Assembly (NCBI GenBank): GCA_949825025.1
Contig: OX463782.1
Location: 26,934,773-26,998,772, forward strand
DNA length: 64,000 nt
Origin: Siphlonurus alternatus
Taxonomy: Eukaryota > Arthropoda > Insecta > Ephemeroptera > Siphlonuridae
Direction: 5' to 3'
In this document: piece after piece, positions 40,475 to 60,086 of the stretch
How the letters are laid out: each line of letters begins with the position of its first letter
How positions within the stretch are numbered: position 1 is the first letter of the stretch
Translations under genes and position numbers: made by a program
Notes under the pieces: generated by a model
What the model saw: the letters and a program-made list of their open reading frames with translations, nothing else
The model's database searches: none
What the model was told of the DNA's origin: nothing

Positions 40475-41413
40475 CACTCTTAATAAAATTTGGCTGAAAT
40501 TAATGTCAGTATATATATTTTTAACTACTGACTTTCAGTAGTTTCGAAAAAATTTCTATGTTTTAACACCTCAATTATATATCCCAGTGTAAGGATATGC
40601 TGAAAAAATAAAATGTGCTGAAAAATAAAAATATGTACTGAAAAAAAAATTAATAGCCTGAAAAAAATTAAGGTGAAATTAAAAAGCAAATGAAGAACGC
40701 AAACCGTAAATATAATTTAGTCAGCTGAAGTGGAAAATTTTGTGAACGCGATGATGGCGTCATGTCATGAAATTGAAGAAAAATGACGAGAAATATCTCT
40801 AATTGGTTCAAAAGTTTATGATATTTGTATTCACTAAGGTGCAACGATACTTTGTGGCGTATTTCTTTTAAGAGATCGTACTTTATTAAGAGATGAGATG
40901 CAAATTCAGTTACCCAAACCTCGTCCTCCATGCCTGTTGTAGGTTAGTAATTGCTATTAGTATTATAATATCGGTCTAATTATCAATTTATATTATTTAT
41001 GTTGTTTTTCAACATTTTATTTATTGTCGCTAATATTTCTAGCTAATTTTATATTAAAATACAATTTTTTGTTATTTTTTTTTTACAACGGAATTTATAT
41101 ACCATGGTATAATAAAATTATAACAAGTGAATATTTTATTAAATCTATAGAAATAAAATTTAATTTTGTTGTATAAATTAAAAAATGATATATTCTCAAT
41201 TTCGTAATTCGTATATGATTTTAATGTTAAAGAAAACACTGAAAATATTTCAGTGCTTGCTACCCACTGAAAATAGGGTGTCAATTGACAGTGGTTTCTA
41301 ACACCTGAAATCCAACACCTGAATAATATTCAGGGGTATCAATCCACTGAATATAAGATGTCAATTTCAGTATCAGGAATATACTGACATTCAGCCAAAT
41401 TTTATTAAGAGTG
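40475..41413. mobile_element. Long family C element with internal open frame
   Basis: The left end CACTCTTAATAAAATTTGGC pairs with the right end GCCAAATTTTATTAAGAGTG, the same terminal repeat as the element at 29543-29791. It is 939 bp, several times longer than that copy. It holds a - strand open frame (40931-40668, 87 codons, starting MEDEVWVTEFASHLLIKYDL after a favourable GGCATGG) that I do not recognise. It may be a captured fragment or a nested insertion. Confidence 0.7.
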
Positions 41414-42800
<1,387 letters not shown>

Positions 42801-43029
42801 GTCAGAGCTCGCGGCGGCAGAAGCTCGCCTCGCAGATTACCTCAGCGGTTTTACATTGCAGCCGTTTATATAGTGCATAAGCACGTAGCAGTTCATCTGT
42901 TAAAACATCCTTATGTAAAGAATATACTTATCATGGAATATAATATAATAAAGACAATTGTGGTTTTAATTTGCATTTTAAAATATGTTGAATATTATTA
43001 TTCAATAATATTTAAATGATTTAGGTATT

Positions 43030-43275
43030 ATGTGCACTTGATAATGCAGTGGTTATAGTGAATCCGACTCGCGTATGATCATGGCTTGATCTCTAATAGA
43101 TTTAATCCACGTGGATACATCGCTGGGGTGCATTCGGTAGGTGATTGATCAGTGATGATATCATTCATCGTATCCTGACTGAAATTTTGATGGTTCTCTC
43201 AGTCATAGCCAGGCAAATGCTGAAATCATTGACTGTTTGGTCTTTGCCACCCTGAAAATCCTACAAGCTGTACTA
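43030..43275 (+). mobile_element. SINE-like repeat S1, diverged copy with tRNA-like head
   Basis: The head has an A-box-like TGCAGTGGTTATAGTG (about 43046) and a degraded B box (GGCTTGATCTC, about 43084). The body (CCTGACTGAAATTTTGATGG, CTCTCAGTCATAGCCAGGC, GCCACC) matches the other S1 copies but is diverged. Confidence 0.55.
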
Positions 43276-43395
43276 ACATTGTAAGTCCGGTTCATGAAGA
43301 AAATTAGGAAATTTAAAAAAAATGGGTTAACTTGACAAAAACAATAGAATAGCTTATTATAACAATGTTGCATTTTTTAAAATTAATTTTTCTTT

Positions 43396-43745
43396 TATGA
43401 AGCTCGAAGCGGGGTAATTGGTAAGATAAGAGAGGGAAAGGATGGTGGCCACGACTTGTTATTACGCGTCTCAGCATTCCCTGAGATGAGACTGAGGAAA
43501 TGGTGGAAAGTATCAGGATGGACACTTCTACTTTTTATCAATTTCATGAACTGACCAAAGTGATAACCGTAAAGCTAGGGGAATCACACACAAGTGCATC
43601 ACTGCACTGGATGAAAAGCGAGATGTACCCCAGAGAAGGAGCAACGTATATATATTTACTTGAAATGATCACCAATCAAAGTACTAACCACGCTCAACCC
43701 CGTAGCTTGACCTAACAAGGACCGGTCAATGCACTGCGCTACGCT
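43396..43745 (-). mobile_element. SINE-like repeat S1, reverse copy
   Basis: Read on the - strand it contains TTTCCTCAGTCTCATCTCAG, GTGGCCACCATCCTTTCCCT and CCCCGCTTCGAGCTTC, as in the copy at 27188. Its 5' part (CCAGTGCAGTGATGCACTTG) is shared with the copy at 55952-56210. The far 5' end (TAGCGCAGTGCATTGACC) is tRNA-like. Confidence 0.75.
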
Positions 43746-44061
43746 AAAACTTAAAATTTATATGTGATCATGAGACGCAAAACAAAACATCTGACATTTT
43801 AAGATTTAATGACAATTTTTGGAGATAATTAACACATTTCTTATCTTCTTATCAAACATTTTTTTTTATATGAAGGTCTTATATTTTATTTACAATCACA
43901 AATCTCTCCATTTTTTTTATAATATTTGTTTTTCATATTGAAAATTATCACTAAATATTCAAATTATATTTGTAGAATATTTCAGTGTTAAATTGACAAA
44001 AAAAAACATATTATATGCAAAATTTGAAATATGAAATTTCGTAACTAACACATCGCACATA
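43746..44061. other. A+T-rich non-coding, nothing recognised
   Basis: No supported feature. Confidence 0.4.
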
Positions 44062-44174
44062 CACTACGTTTATATGACGGTGTTTAATGCGTATTCGTTG
44101 ACGACGCCTCATAAGCATAACATTATCCGTCGTCAACGAATACGCATTAAACACCGTCATATATAAACGTAGTG
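44062..44174. mobile_element. Near-perfect 113-bp foldback (possible MITE)
   Basis: The left arm CACTACGTTTATATGACGGT continues to GTATTCGTTGACGACG. The right arm starts CGTCGTCAACGAATACGC and returns to ACGTAGTG. The arms are about 45 bp and differ only by one extra AT step, around a loop of about 20 bp. The target duplication is uncertain. Such high arm identity suggests recent insertion or arm homogenisation. Confidence 0.85.
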
Positions 44175-49240
<5,066 letters not shown>

Positions 49241-49383
49241 AGTCCAGCAAGCGAGAGTTCGACTACGGAAATGACGTAATTTCAGTAGTTTTTGCTTCCG
49301 GTTGCCATGCTATAACCCGCAATCGGAAGTTTCCGTACGTCATTTTCGACAATTTCCATGGTCAAACTCTCGCTTGCTGGACT
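49241..49383. mobile_element. TA-flanked foldback MITE
   Basis: The ends are AGTCCAGCAAGCGAGAGTT and the complement AACTCTCGCTTGCTGGACT, flanked by TA (49239-49240 and 49384-49385). Inner pairs include GGAAATGACGTAA with a complementary TACGTCATTTTC. It is 143 bp, non-coding and consistent with Tc1/mariner-type targeting. Confidence 0.87.
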
Positions 49384-49695
49384 ATACCGAAATCGAGATA
49401 CCATTTTATTTTAACGTTGCTTTAAACAATTTTAACATTTTTTTTTTAATTATTTCAAAGAATTTTGTTTTATACTTGTTAATGATCTAAACATACCAGG
49501 TAAAAATATATGAAGTGATTAGTAGAGCAGATGTATAACTATAATTTCAAACTTTATTTAATGAAATTTTGAAATAACAATTTTTTCATTGCATTTTGTT
49601 TTGATATCAGAAGATATTTTCAAATTAAAATCAATACTTTTTACATTCCTTGAAGCATAAACATACACCCGAAAGTAATTCCATCTTAATCTTAC
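49384..49695. other. A+T-rich non-coding, nothing recognised
   Basis: No supported feature. Confidence 0.4.
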
Positions 49696-49885
49696 CGAGC
49701 AGTGTAGGCCCATTGGTTGCGCGCCTGCCTCGCATGAAGAAGGTTGCTGGTTCGAATTTCGGTCTAGGTGAGATACTTTTCACCACTTTTCCGGATTTTG
49801 TACAAGTGCCCCTATTCAGGAGATGCATCTTAGGTTGTGTCGGGCTTCCTGCTACAGGTTTCCATAGTTTCCTGTATAGCTAACA
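49696..49885 (+). mobile_element. tRNA-derived SINE-like repeat S2
   Basis: The tRNA-like head has an A-box-like TAGGCCCATTGG (49705-49716), GCGCGCCTGCCTCGCATG between the boxes, and a B box GGTTCGAATTTC (49749-49760), as in pol III internal promoters. A G+C-richer body follows to about 49885. The pseudo-acceptor stem does not pair convincingly, so this is a SINE head rather than a functional tRNA gene. Confidence 0.6.
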
Positions 49886-50017
49886 TGCTGAATGGCGGGA
49901 AGTTTGAACTAGGACATGGCCGCTCGTATTCTTATGATTTTGTTGTAGCAATACTATTGTTAAGTTTGAATGGTTACGTCAATAGTAGAATATGGTGCAG
50001 GAAGCGAATATTGTTAA

Positions 50018-50381
50018 GGTAGAGATAATACGGATCAGCTGGCCCAATGCTAAAAAATTCCCATTCATAAAAATTATGAAAAAAATTTAAAATGTTCTCT
50101 TCTACAATCCCCATCAGTAGGTAAAATATCAGGTATACAAAAACGAGCTAGTTTTTGAGTAATTAATTTTTAAAGTTGACTAAATTAACGTGGAAGTTCC
50201 ATTTCTCCATGTTAAATTAGTCAACTTTAAAAATTAATAACTCGAAAACTAGCTCGTTTTTGTGTACCTGATATTTTATCTACTGATAGGGGATGTAGAG
50301 GAGAACATTTTAATTTTTTTCATAATTTTTATGAATAGGATTTTTTTAGCATTGGGCCAGCTGATCTGTATTATCTCTACC
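50018..50381. mobile_element. TTAA-associated foldback MITE, family A copy 2
   Basis: It starts GGTAGAGATAATACGGATCA and ends TATTATCTCTACC, and is collinear with the copy at 6481-6878. TTAA is present at 50014-50017. On the right only TTTTTTAAA follows, so the second target copy has been altered. Arms pair almost fully (CTCGTTTTTG, AATTAATTTTTAAAGTTGAC and complements). Confidence 0.88.
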
Positions 50382-53300
50382 TTTTTTAAAAATTATAAGA
50401 GGGTTAAAACTTTAATTATTATATAATTATATCTTCCTATATATTTTATAAATTGAAAATCAAACCTTTAGGCTGTAGCCTTACAACATATCTGAAAATA
50501 AAATTTTAAATTAAATCAATATATTATTTTAAATTGACTTTCATAATGATAAAAGTTTTGTGATATTTTTTCAAATACGATTTGTGGAATGTATATTCTG
50601 TGAAGCAAGAAGTATAGATTCCTCATCGAATTAATATACCGTCAATGTTACGAGTCATTGAGAACTATGTACACCTTCTGCGATCTAAATTCAGAAAGTC
50701 ACCTTCCCTAGTTTTTCTCTTCTTATTCTTTTTATCAACTTATTACATTCTTATGCCTGAAGCTAATACTACTTTTTTGCAGAAGAGTTTTTCTTATCAC
50801 AAAACTCTGACAAAATATCGACCATCTGAAAAGTTTCTATTAAAACATTCTTTTGAAGTCATCATTTCATAACTTTTTACCAAGAAAACACGATAAATTT
50901 AATATGAAAATCATAAAGAAAATTTTTCATTGTAAGTCTATGATTTGTAAACTCTTCTGTCATGTTCACTAAAGAAAAAAAAAATGAACTAGGATGGAAA
51001 AAAGTAATGTTATTTATGACTGCCAAGCAACAACCTTTCGTACGTATTTTGACAATGTACTGATACTTCTTAAATCTAAAATTATATTTTTGTATTTTAT
51101 AGTCAATATGCTGAACATATACTACAATATACCTTTGCTATGTTAAGTACTTTGGACCGATTATAATAAAAATTGATAGTAGCTTTCATAGCTTTTTTTT
51201 TTTTTTAATTCTGATAGTTAAATACACCACGATACATGACGATTCTCAATAATATTATTTTAAAAATAATTTGAGTATTAGAAAGTTTTTTTAAATTTAA
51301 AATGTGTAAAACATTACGCTATAAACTGTGATCTAGTTTGTTACTTTCAACATTTATAGATTTACACACAATTTTAACTGTTTTTCCTCATAGTTTACAG
51401 AGCTCTAATACTGAATATATAAAGTCAAAATGCTTTAAAAAAATTAACATAATATTACGCTAAAAATTGATATAAATATAAGTATTCCAAAATTCATACA
51501 GTTACAAATTTAAATTATTTATACTATTTTGTTTTAAAATGTATTATTTTTTTATTACTCATACAAAAGGCATACATATACATGTTAAATAGGAATGAGG
51601 GTATTAAAAATAACATAGTATCATACCATATATACTAAATTTTGTATCAATTTGCATACATAAAATGGAAACTGGCCGCAAGATGAAAGACTATAACAGA
51701 CTATAATATTTGAACTGAATTTTCACCATTATCATTATATATACATGCAGGGCATATGTGTAACAGTATACGTACAGTATTGATCTAACAATTGTAAGTG
51801 TTTTTGAGTATTTTTGTTGTGCTGCTCAACTATCTGCTGGTGTGTAAGGGCGTAGCGTAAGGGTACTCGAGAGCAGAGTGGGAGAGTGAGAGAGAGAGTG
51901 GAGAGTGAGAGAGACAGAGAGAGAGACAAAGACAGAGAGAGGAGCAGGGAAAAGAGGGAGTAAGGATGATGAAAGACAAAGTCTCAAAGACACGTTAAGA
52001 TTAAGGTAGAGACAGAAAAATGCAGATAGAAAAAAAAAGAGATGAAGAAGAGATATAATATATTGATAGAAAGTAAAATAAAGCAGGATAAGAAAATAAA
52101 ATGGAAAAAGGAGTATTGACATTAAATTTATATATAGAAAAAAAAGGAATATAAAGGAGGGAAGGTTATCCCATTTACTTTGTCTGGTAGTGTACCGCGA
52201 GTAGGAGGAACGAGTGAGGTTCATTTGCGTGGGAAGTGGAGGATCGCTTTTCAAACGTGAGTCGAATAAATTTCTCCTTTCACTCTCTGAGCAAAGCTCT
52301 TTCCTATCGATAGCCTTTAGATCGCCGAATCTTTCATTGCCCAACTCCACTAGCTGCTACTGCCACCGCTGTTACCGCCTCTCTACTTACCCCCTTCCAT
52401 TCCATGAGAGATGGAATAGCAAGAAGGCTGACACGTTTCCCACAGAACTGCAAATGTGGTCAATCTCTTTGCTTTCTACGCCCTCTACCACCATCACTAT
52501 ATAGGCTCGATGGGTATTCGTTCACCATTGATCTCATACCACGATACTAGCTACCTCTTTTGTCTAACCCATATATCTTCACAGTTTAATATATTTTAGA
52601 ACCACGTATATTACAAAAACAATTCTAAAAAAAACTCAATGGAATTTATATTTTATTATATATTAATGTTTAAATATATTTATATATTATAAAGTTATAT
52701 TATATTATATAATTTAAAGTGTAATACTAAATTTTATTTTAATGGTCCTATCTATATATATTATATAATAAATATAATTGATAAAAGGATTCAATGATTA
52801 TAAATCTATATATATAGATTTATATGTATAGTAAGAAATGCTATTATATTAAATTTATCTCCAACAAATTTTATGTTATACGTGCTTATTTTAATGGTCT
52901 TTCGTTGTTGTTATGGATCTGATTTCTTACAGTAATTTGTGCTATAATTTTGTTTCTTTTCTTTTTTCGTTACAAAATGTATTATTATAAAAAATTAAAA
53001 CTTTGTAATTTGAGTACAAGAGTATGTTACTTAATTGGTAACTTTATATTGTAATTTTAGATACATTATTAAAGCATGTATGTACAGCCGCAACGCATGC
53101 TTGCTCTAATAATGGGGAAAAAAATATTTTACATCAAATTCATACAGAAAAGTATTAAATTTAATATTAACACACTGTAAGTTTATTTGCTTCTTGTAAC
53201 CCCCCCTTCCCCACAAAATACATTACTAAAAATAAAGCATGACAACGGGGTATTTTTAAGAGAATTTTTCAATAAATTCAAGTGAAATTGCAAATTAAAA

Positions 53301-54373
53301 ATTTATTTAGTTTTCAGTCAAATGTTAAAAGTTAATTTTTTGGTATTTCTTTATAAAATTATTGCAAACATGAAATTTTAATCTATAACACAATGTTACG
53401 AGGAAAAAAATATCCATTGCAATTATTAACAAATTTGGTCCAGTTAAAACGTGTTGTTTGTTATTGAAACAACGTATTTGTTCACAGGCGTACATGACGT
53501 AATTTAAATCAAACATGCACATAAACATACATGTGTTATGTTATATGTCACATACTTGTCCTTTTAAAACAACATATAAAAAAGTAATAAATTTAATTTC
53601 AATTGAAAATAAATTTAAAATATTATCTCTCTAAAATCTCAGTAAAATAAATAAAAATAATGTTGTAATTATCAAATTTCAAATTAATACTGTTAGCATA
53701 TATATAGAAAAAAAAATGAGCTGTTGAGACCAAATTTCATTGATGATGTATAATATAAATTAAGACTTTTTAAATTAAGGCAATTTTAACTTGGACTAGC
53801 GATTCAATTTCACCGTTGAGCTCTTTTAATTGAATAGCCTCATGACAAAAGGTGAAGGGTCAACAATTCAGAATCGTGAAGATAACGTGTGAAAATATTA
53901 TATTGTTTTCAGCGTTCAAATTTATCTAGTGTATCAAAAACTGGAAAAAGTCCGGCATTGTTTTCTATTAGCAATGATAACACAATAATACTTTTTAATA
54001 ATTAAAATAAATAATGTATGTTGTTCAAACATCTTAATTAACATTAAAATCTGCTGATATGTACTAAGGTACTGTCTTCCTGTTCTACCATCAAATTTTA
54101 AATATTAAACTGTTATATGACATTCACCTATTAACCAATAATAACGTAACGTGTCTATTTCAACATACTTTATTTATAAATAATTATACAATGTACTGTT
54201 AATTATAATATATTCAGTTAGAAACTGCATTTCTTAAAACTTTAATTATATTTATCAAGTCAAAAATTGAACTTTATGAATAATGGAAGAAAAAGCAACG
54301 ACCCAGTATATACCCAGTATATAGTTCTTGAAGAAAAAGGACAGTTTAGAATTATTAAATCAACTTATGTAAA
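50382..54373. other. A+T-rich stretch with a G+A-rich patch
   Basis: No gene is recognised. About 51850-52110 is strongly purine-rich on the + strand, and 52150-52510 is less A+T-rich. Open frames there are composition artefacts or lack any domain. Confidence 0.4.
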
Positions 54374-54525
54374 GCCTATATTACACGATACAATTTTTCT
54401 GATTATTGTATACAATTTTTCCTTGCAAGAAAATTTCATCTCCACACAAACAAATGGAGTTCAAGTTTTCTTGTAAGGAAAAATTGTATGCAATAATCAG
54501 AAAAATTGTATCGTGTAATATAGGC
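54374..54525. mobile_element. TTAA-flanked foldback MITE, family I copy 2
   Basis: It starts GCCTATATTACACGATACAA and ends in the exact complement TTGTATCGTGTAATATAGGC. TTAA follows at 54526-54529; the left flank is TAAA, one change from TTAA. It is 152 bp, with arms better preserved than in the copy next to the transposase stop codon. Confidence 0.87.
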
Positions 54526-54529
54526 TTAA

Positions 54530-55951
54530 GGACACACTTTTGTAATATTGTTGAATTTACTCATTATTATAAATCGAACATAATTATATTATTTATTATA
54601 CATATTTTTATATTCCTGTATTTCATAGAATTTTCATTTCAACAGCATGAAATATTAAATTTTATTTCAGACAAATGTCTATGTTAATTTAATACAGTAC
54701 ACAGTAAGTTGTCTAGCTGAGTCACATTTATAAAGTCAATATTGATAAAAATAGCTTACCTTCTTTTAATCATCATGACATGTATATCCGAGTTCATATA
54801 TATATGACTAAGCAAACATATTTATACGATTTACTCTTACGTTAGATATATGAAACGTATATTTAATTACGATTACTATTTAATCATGCATGATTATTAT
54901 AAAATATTGTCTTAAAAGGCAAGGAGCTCCATAAGTATGTATACAGTATATGAATAATTATAGAGTATGAAGGGATTTTCACTATCAACTATACGTAAAT
55001 TTTAGCTTAAAAATATTTAATATTAAATAATCTCATTCTAAAAAAATTTAGGCTTAAATTTATGGTAAAAAGTAAATTCTTTTAGAATAGTTTATCATTA
55101 CTAACGTAACCAATTCTCAGAAAAAAAAATGTTAATTCTCTTCGAAGTGTTAATTAATTTGATTATTCATTGAATTGCAATATATTTCATTAAAAACAAA
55201 GATATACACTTGACACTTCTTGTATATAATAATCACTGCTTTAATAATACAATCACAAGTGATGTGTGATGTGTGGAATGGTGGAAACCACACAACACAA
55301 TAGAAAGTGATAAAGCGGAACCCAAACCCGCATCGTTTGCTCGCTGTCCACGTTCGTATTACATCTGTTTGCCATCATGGCACTACTGGCTGTATACCAA
55401 CACTAATTTGAATACACCAACTATAGGCTATACAATTAGGAAGTAATTTTGGATTATTATTTAAACTTGGAATTGCATATATATAGTGTGATGGTCTATG
55501 TGTGTCTGAAATAATTTAATTGTATACCAACACCAAGCTTTGATAATTAATAATCAAATCGTATTTTAGTTTATTAATAAAATAAACCAATTTTATATTT
55601 CATTCGATCTGTAATTAAAAAAGGTTAAATTTTATTTTTCAATACATTAAATATTGAAATTTCAATTTTGCTATTTACTTTTGGTTCTAATTTAATTTTT
55701 ATTTATAATTTCTTTTTGGAAGATGTAAAAGTATCAGTTAAAGTGTCTGTATAATAACATTGTTAAAATTATTCAAATTATTTGTGTATATATATATATA
55801 TAGATAGTATACAAATGATAAAATACACTTAATATAAATGCCATTTTGCAATACTCCATCAGATGAAGTTTCTATTAATAAAAAATTGAGTCAGGAATCA
55901 AACCTGAGACCTTGGCTCAAACGCATCCCATAATCTGGAGTATAATATATA
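54530..55951. other. A+T-rich non-coding, nothing recognised
   Basis: No gene. A slightly less A+T-rich patch at about 55260-55440 has no coding frame. Confidence 0.4.
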
Positions 55952-56210
55952 CAGGGATGCAAATCTATATGAGCTTGGAGCTCGAGGTGGGATAATAGGT
56001 AGGAGTAAGGGAGGAAAAGGATGGTGGATACGGCTTGTTACGGATCTTGTGGATTCGCAGAGGTTAAACTGAGGGAACCGTGGAAAACCTTTACTTTTTA
56101 TCAATGGACCAAAGCAATGTCCACAATGTGTGGGGAACCACACACAAGTGCATCACTGCACTGGATGGAAAGCGAGATACATTTATCCCAGGGAGGAAGC
56201 AAAGTAATTT
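55952..56210 (-). mobile_element. SINE-like repeat S1, reverse copy
   Basis: Its reverse complement matches 27188-27367 closely, and its distal part (CACACAAGTGCATCACTGCA on the + strand) matches 43396-43745. Related sequence (ACCGGTCATTG, CACGCTTGAC) recurs at about 56490-56540, as if the 5' part was displaced by an A+T-rich insertion. Confidence 0.78.
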
Positions 56211-56535
56211 TTACTTTAAATGTTCAATTACTCATCCAAGTACTAAAAATTAAATTAATTAAAAAATTAATAAATTAAAAAAGTACTAGAAATAATTTAT
56301 AATTTATTTGTTAAAATTTTGACGAAGCAGTTATTTTGTGCTTCTTTTTATTTGGTGTGATTGTTCCTTTTGTGCTTGGGTTCTGCATTTTACATCATGT
56401 CACCCATTGAGCTTAACAATATTTTGTTGCCATTACTATATTATTTGTATGATATTTTTTTAACTCAATAAGCATTTTATTAATTATTAATAACCACGCT
56501 TGACTTTGCTTCACTTCGGTGATCTAACGAGAACC

Positions 56536-56612
56536 GGTCATTGTTCAGTTAGTAGAGTGTTTGCCGCAATTAGCTAAGGTCTCAAGTTCGATTGAGTTCT
56601 GACTGGGAATAT
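56536..56612 (+). mobile_element. tRNA-like SINE head
   Basis: An A-box-like GTTCAGTTAGTAGAGTG, then GCCGCAATTAGC and a B-box-like AAGTTCGATTGAG, at normal tRNA spacing. Mismatches in the B box and poor acceptor-stem pairing indicate a SINE fragment, not a functional tRNA gene. Confidence 0.5.
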
Positions 56613-58000
56613 TATTTGAACGTTTGTATTTGGATTTAGATAATACGCACCGATGACCTTGGAATTAATTAATAATATATTGACCTCGGGATGACACGGA
56701 CGTTATACTATTGCATCTCTGTTGTATTTTTTGGTATATTTCTTAAATAAATTAGAAGGTTATTTTTAAAACTCTCCTATACAATTTTAAATAAATCAGG
56801 ATTGATTTCATAATATATTATTATATTACTATTACCTTCAATCTACTAACAAGTAAGCAATAGAAATATTTAAAAAATGCATTTATTGAATTTCTATATA
56901 AAATATTTTCAGTGACCTAGATTCAGGTTAACTTAGATTAAAGCTAATTTTATAATATAAAAAAGTATAAAATGCGTTAGTTGTACCTGTAAAATGAGGA
57001 CATCACTCACAACGTTGTGAATAAGCGAGGAGGAACTAGGTAGGTATTCGTAAATTGTGCTGACAGAGCGTAAAGCCATGGAAATCACAAAGAACAAGTC
57101 TACAGAAAAGTATTAAAGGATTTTATCTGACTCATATAAAATGAGGTTTAACGTTTTGAGAAAAGGATTTTACTTTGGCTTGCTGACTACGAGTTTTCTT
57201 CTCTTGTGGAACATAGAAGCAAGAAGAATGAAGCGATTATTACGATTTCTACTTCAACCATTCTTATTGTCTTCTATATATACGTATTTGAAGATATAAA
57301 CACGATTCATCAGCAACAGTAGAAAGGCCAGATGGATAAAGTATAATATGAAAGATAATTTTCAAATATTGAAATATTTAATTTATTGAAAATTTATTAA
57401 AATTTTAATATCTCTAAATCTTACTGAAATAGAGAATAGTACATAATTGTCTCAGTTATAATGACCATGTCTGTACATTGTTAATCATGTATGATACACC
57501 AATTTCTGTACAATTGATTTCACAATACCTGACCGATCTCCTATCACTTCAATTTAGTATGCTAAAATTTATATCCTACATAATATGTCAAAAAGGTATT
57601 AGCATGTAAGTTGATTTAATATTTATTTTCAAATCTAATTTTTTAATAAAAGGTAGAATTGTTGTCTATATAATGTAATATTAAGTAATTCAATACAACT
57701 GTCAATTATTAAATACATTATTAAGTTAATTACAACAGGAATATAATTAAAATCAACTTCTTTTTCTCCTTTTCACAGTAATATTAATTAATCAATTTAA
57801 ATAACAATTTCTATTTATAATTAATATGCAATTTACAATTGAATTGCGTTATAAATGTTATAATATTACTCTCTCCTACACGTATAACCATTTATATAAT
57901 ATGATGATGTTTATTGTTGATAAAAGGATGAATCGATATAGAATGTTGTATCTATATGGTGGAAGGGAGTTTCAGAACAAACTAAGATTGTCTAGTTCCC
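56613..58000. other. A+T-rich non-coding, nothing recognised
   Basis: No supported gene or repeat family. Confidence 0.4.

Positions 58001-58092
<92 letters not shown>
58001..58092. repeat. (CT)n microsatellite
   Basis: About 92 bp of CT on the + strand with one TT interruption at about 58022. Confidence 0.97.
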
Positions 58093-58093
<1 letters not shown>

Positions 58094-58152
58094 ACATACA
58101 CGAAAGCAAACATCTCCTTCCACCATCTCCTATAGACCAGAACAAGGAAGTA

Positions 58153-58367
58153 CAGTCAAATTTATTAAGATATTCTTTCCGGAAGTAGCCAGAAGTGTGG
58201 AGAATCTCGTCTTTATATTCTTATTTCAACATTGCTATTTCACACAGGACGTCTGTAATTATACTGCAAATCCCACTGCTAAATTTCAATGCTTAATTGG
58301 AAACAGAAAAGACACAAATTTCACACTTCCGGCTACTTCCGGAGGGAATGTCGTGTTAATTTGACTG
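58153..58367. mobile_element. TA-flanked MITE with about 50-bp inverted ends
   Basis: The left end CAGTCAAATTTATTAAGA continues through CGGAAGTAGCCAGAAGTGTG. The right end holds the complement (CACACTTCCGGCTACTTCCG ... TTTGACTG allowing for changes). TA flanks at 58151-58152 and 58368-58369 fit Tc1/mariner-type insertion. The middle is unpaired and non-coding. Confidence 0.85.
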
Positions 58368-58369
58368 TA

Positions 58370-60086
58370 GCATCAGCCTACATTTTCGCCCATGTGAGAT
58401 GAAGTTCGGGCATCAATCTTCAATAAAACATAGGCCTCTCTGTAACCACCTTCTTCCTTCCTCGCCTTCTCTGCCTCACGGCATGAATTATGTATCAAAC
58501 CTTACCCTTTCTATTGCCATTCATGTCAATCATAATACTATATCGTTTATTTTCTTGCTATGATCGTGATTATAAATAAATAAAGATTGAGATTTATTGA
58601 TATATATTATACACAATTTTTGTAAAAAAAATATATATTAAATTATATAATGATGGATGTCTGTTTATAGTTTCATTAAGATTGAATTGATATGGGAGAG
58701 AATTGAAAAAATATTTATTGAAGTGCAGGACAGTTTATTTTATTCTATTACAATTTATTTAAAATTAACACAATGTAAAGTAATATAAGAATAAAAGTTT
58801 TTTCTTATTTTTATGTTATCCTATTTAAAGGTATTATATATATTTCAACAATATAATCTATATGCACTATAATAGTTTGGTTTGCATATATGCAAAGTCT
58901 TTCTACGGTTTTAATTAAAACTAATGTATGACAACAGAAACATTTTACCTGCCACATAATTTCATTGTTCCATCATTAAAATTGCAAATTAAATTTACAA
59001 ATAAGAACTTGCATGATTTTATAAAACCACAATGAACGACAATTCAAAATTAAATGTCAGCTCAACTTTGGTTTATTTCATTTACTTAAAATTTTATGTA
59101 TAAAACATTACCACATTCATGCGTCATTTAAAAATTTACAATAATATTTTATGACATTAAAATAACATTGCAAAAAGCAGTACGATTGTTTTATGATTTA
59201 ATTTTAAGTAAAGCGAGAATTGAATTTAGTGTGAGTTAAAATTGTTTTTATCTATAATATATACAATATATAAAATGAAAATGTTTGAATAATCTCTCAC
59301 TTGTGACCAGCTTGTTATGATTTACATTTCAGACTTGTTTGTTAAATAAACATACTTCTCTATTTATATATAAATACATACAGTAGTATATATACCGTTG
59401 TATGGCAGCAAATGCATATATGGTTAGGTGGAGAGTGAGAGAGAGAACGAAAACCTTACTACTATAGTGTTGGTTTTCGTGTCCAATATAATTTGCATAG
59501 AGTCATATGAACAGAGAGAGGTGGGGTATATATGAAGGAGGTGGCTACTATAGCTAGACTAAAAGTCCTTGTTAGTGCTCGCATTTGTGTCTGTTGCATA
59601 ACCCTACTCGTTACTTACCCTAATTGCGCTCTTCATGCGTAATTTATACTGACATGCTCTTTGTTGATATCGTGTGTATATAGTGGCGGCGGAATTCTCT
59701 TGTTGTTGCTGTTATTGCCTTTCATTTATTACATCAAAAACTGTATAATTGTAATGCTCAAAGTTTTAATTAACTACATACTGTATATATGGTATTTTTT
59801 TTAAAATATAAGAATAAAAAAAAAATGTATCTAAATTTTTTATTTCTATTAAGGTTATTTTTAATTTAGGTAATATGTGTTTTTATTGTAGTTCTGAAAT
59901 TCTACTGCTATTTTTATATTAATTGGAAGCAACTAAACATATATTGCTATAATAAATTAATTTTGTACTAGCACGTACAGTCACTGCCCTGGAAAATTCT
60001 CTTCGCTTACAAATTATTATTTGAACAATATACATCGTCGATGTTGCCATGTATATTGATAAAAGGAATTCTCAAAGACAAAAAAT
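58370..60086. other. A+T-rich stretch with a solo family E end
   Basis: No gene. At 59976-60012 TACAGTCACTGCCCTGGAAA resembles the left end of the family E MITEs at 32784 and 33071, without a partner end. Confidence 0.4.

Noticed and set aside
49696..49772. Functional tRNA gene
   Set aside because: A and B boxes are present, but acceptor and anticodon stems do not pair well and a repeat body follows; a SINE head is more likely.
51735..52350. Leu/Ser/Phe-rich - strand frames
   Set aside because: The + strand is purine-rich with GA runs; the hydrophobic look comes from composition.
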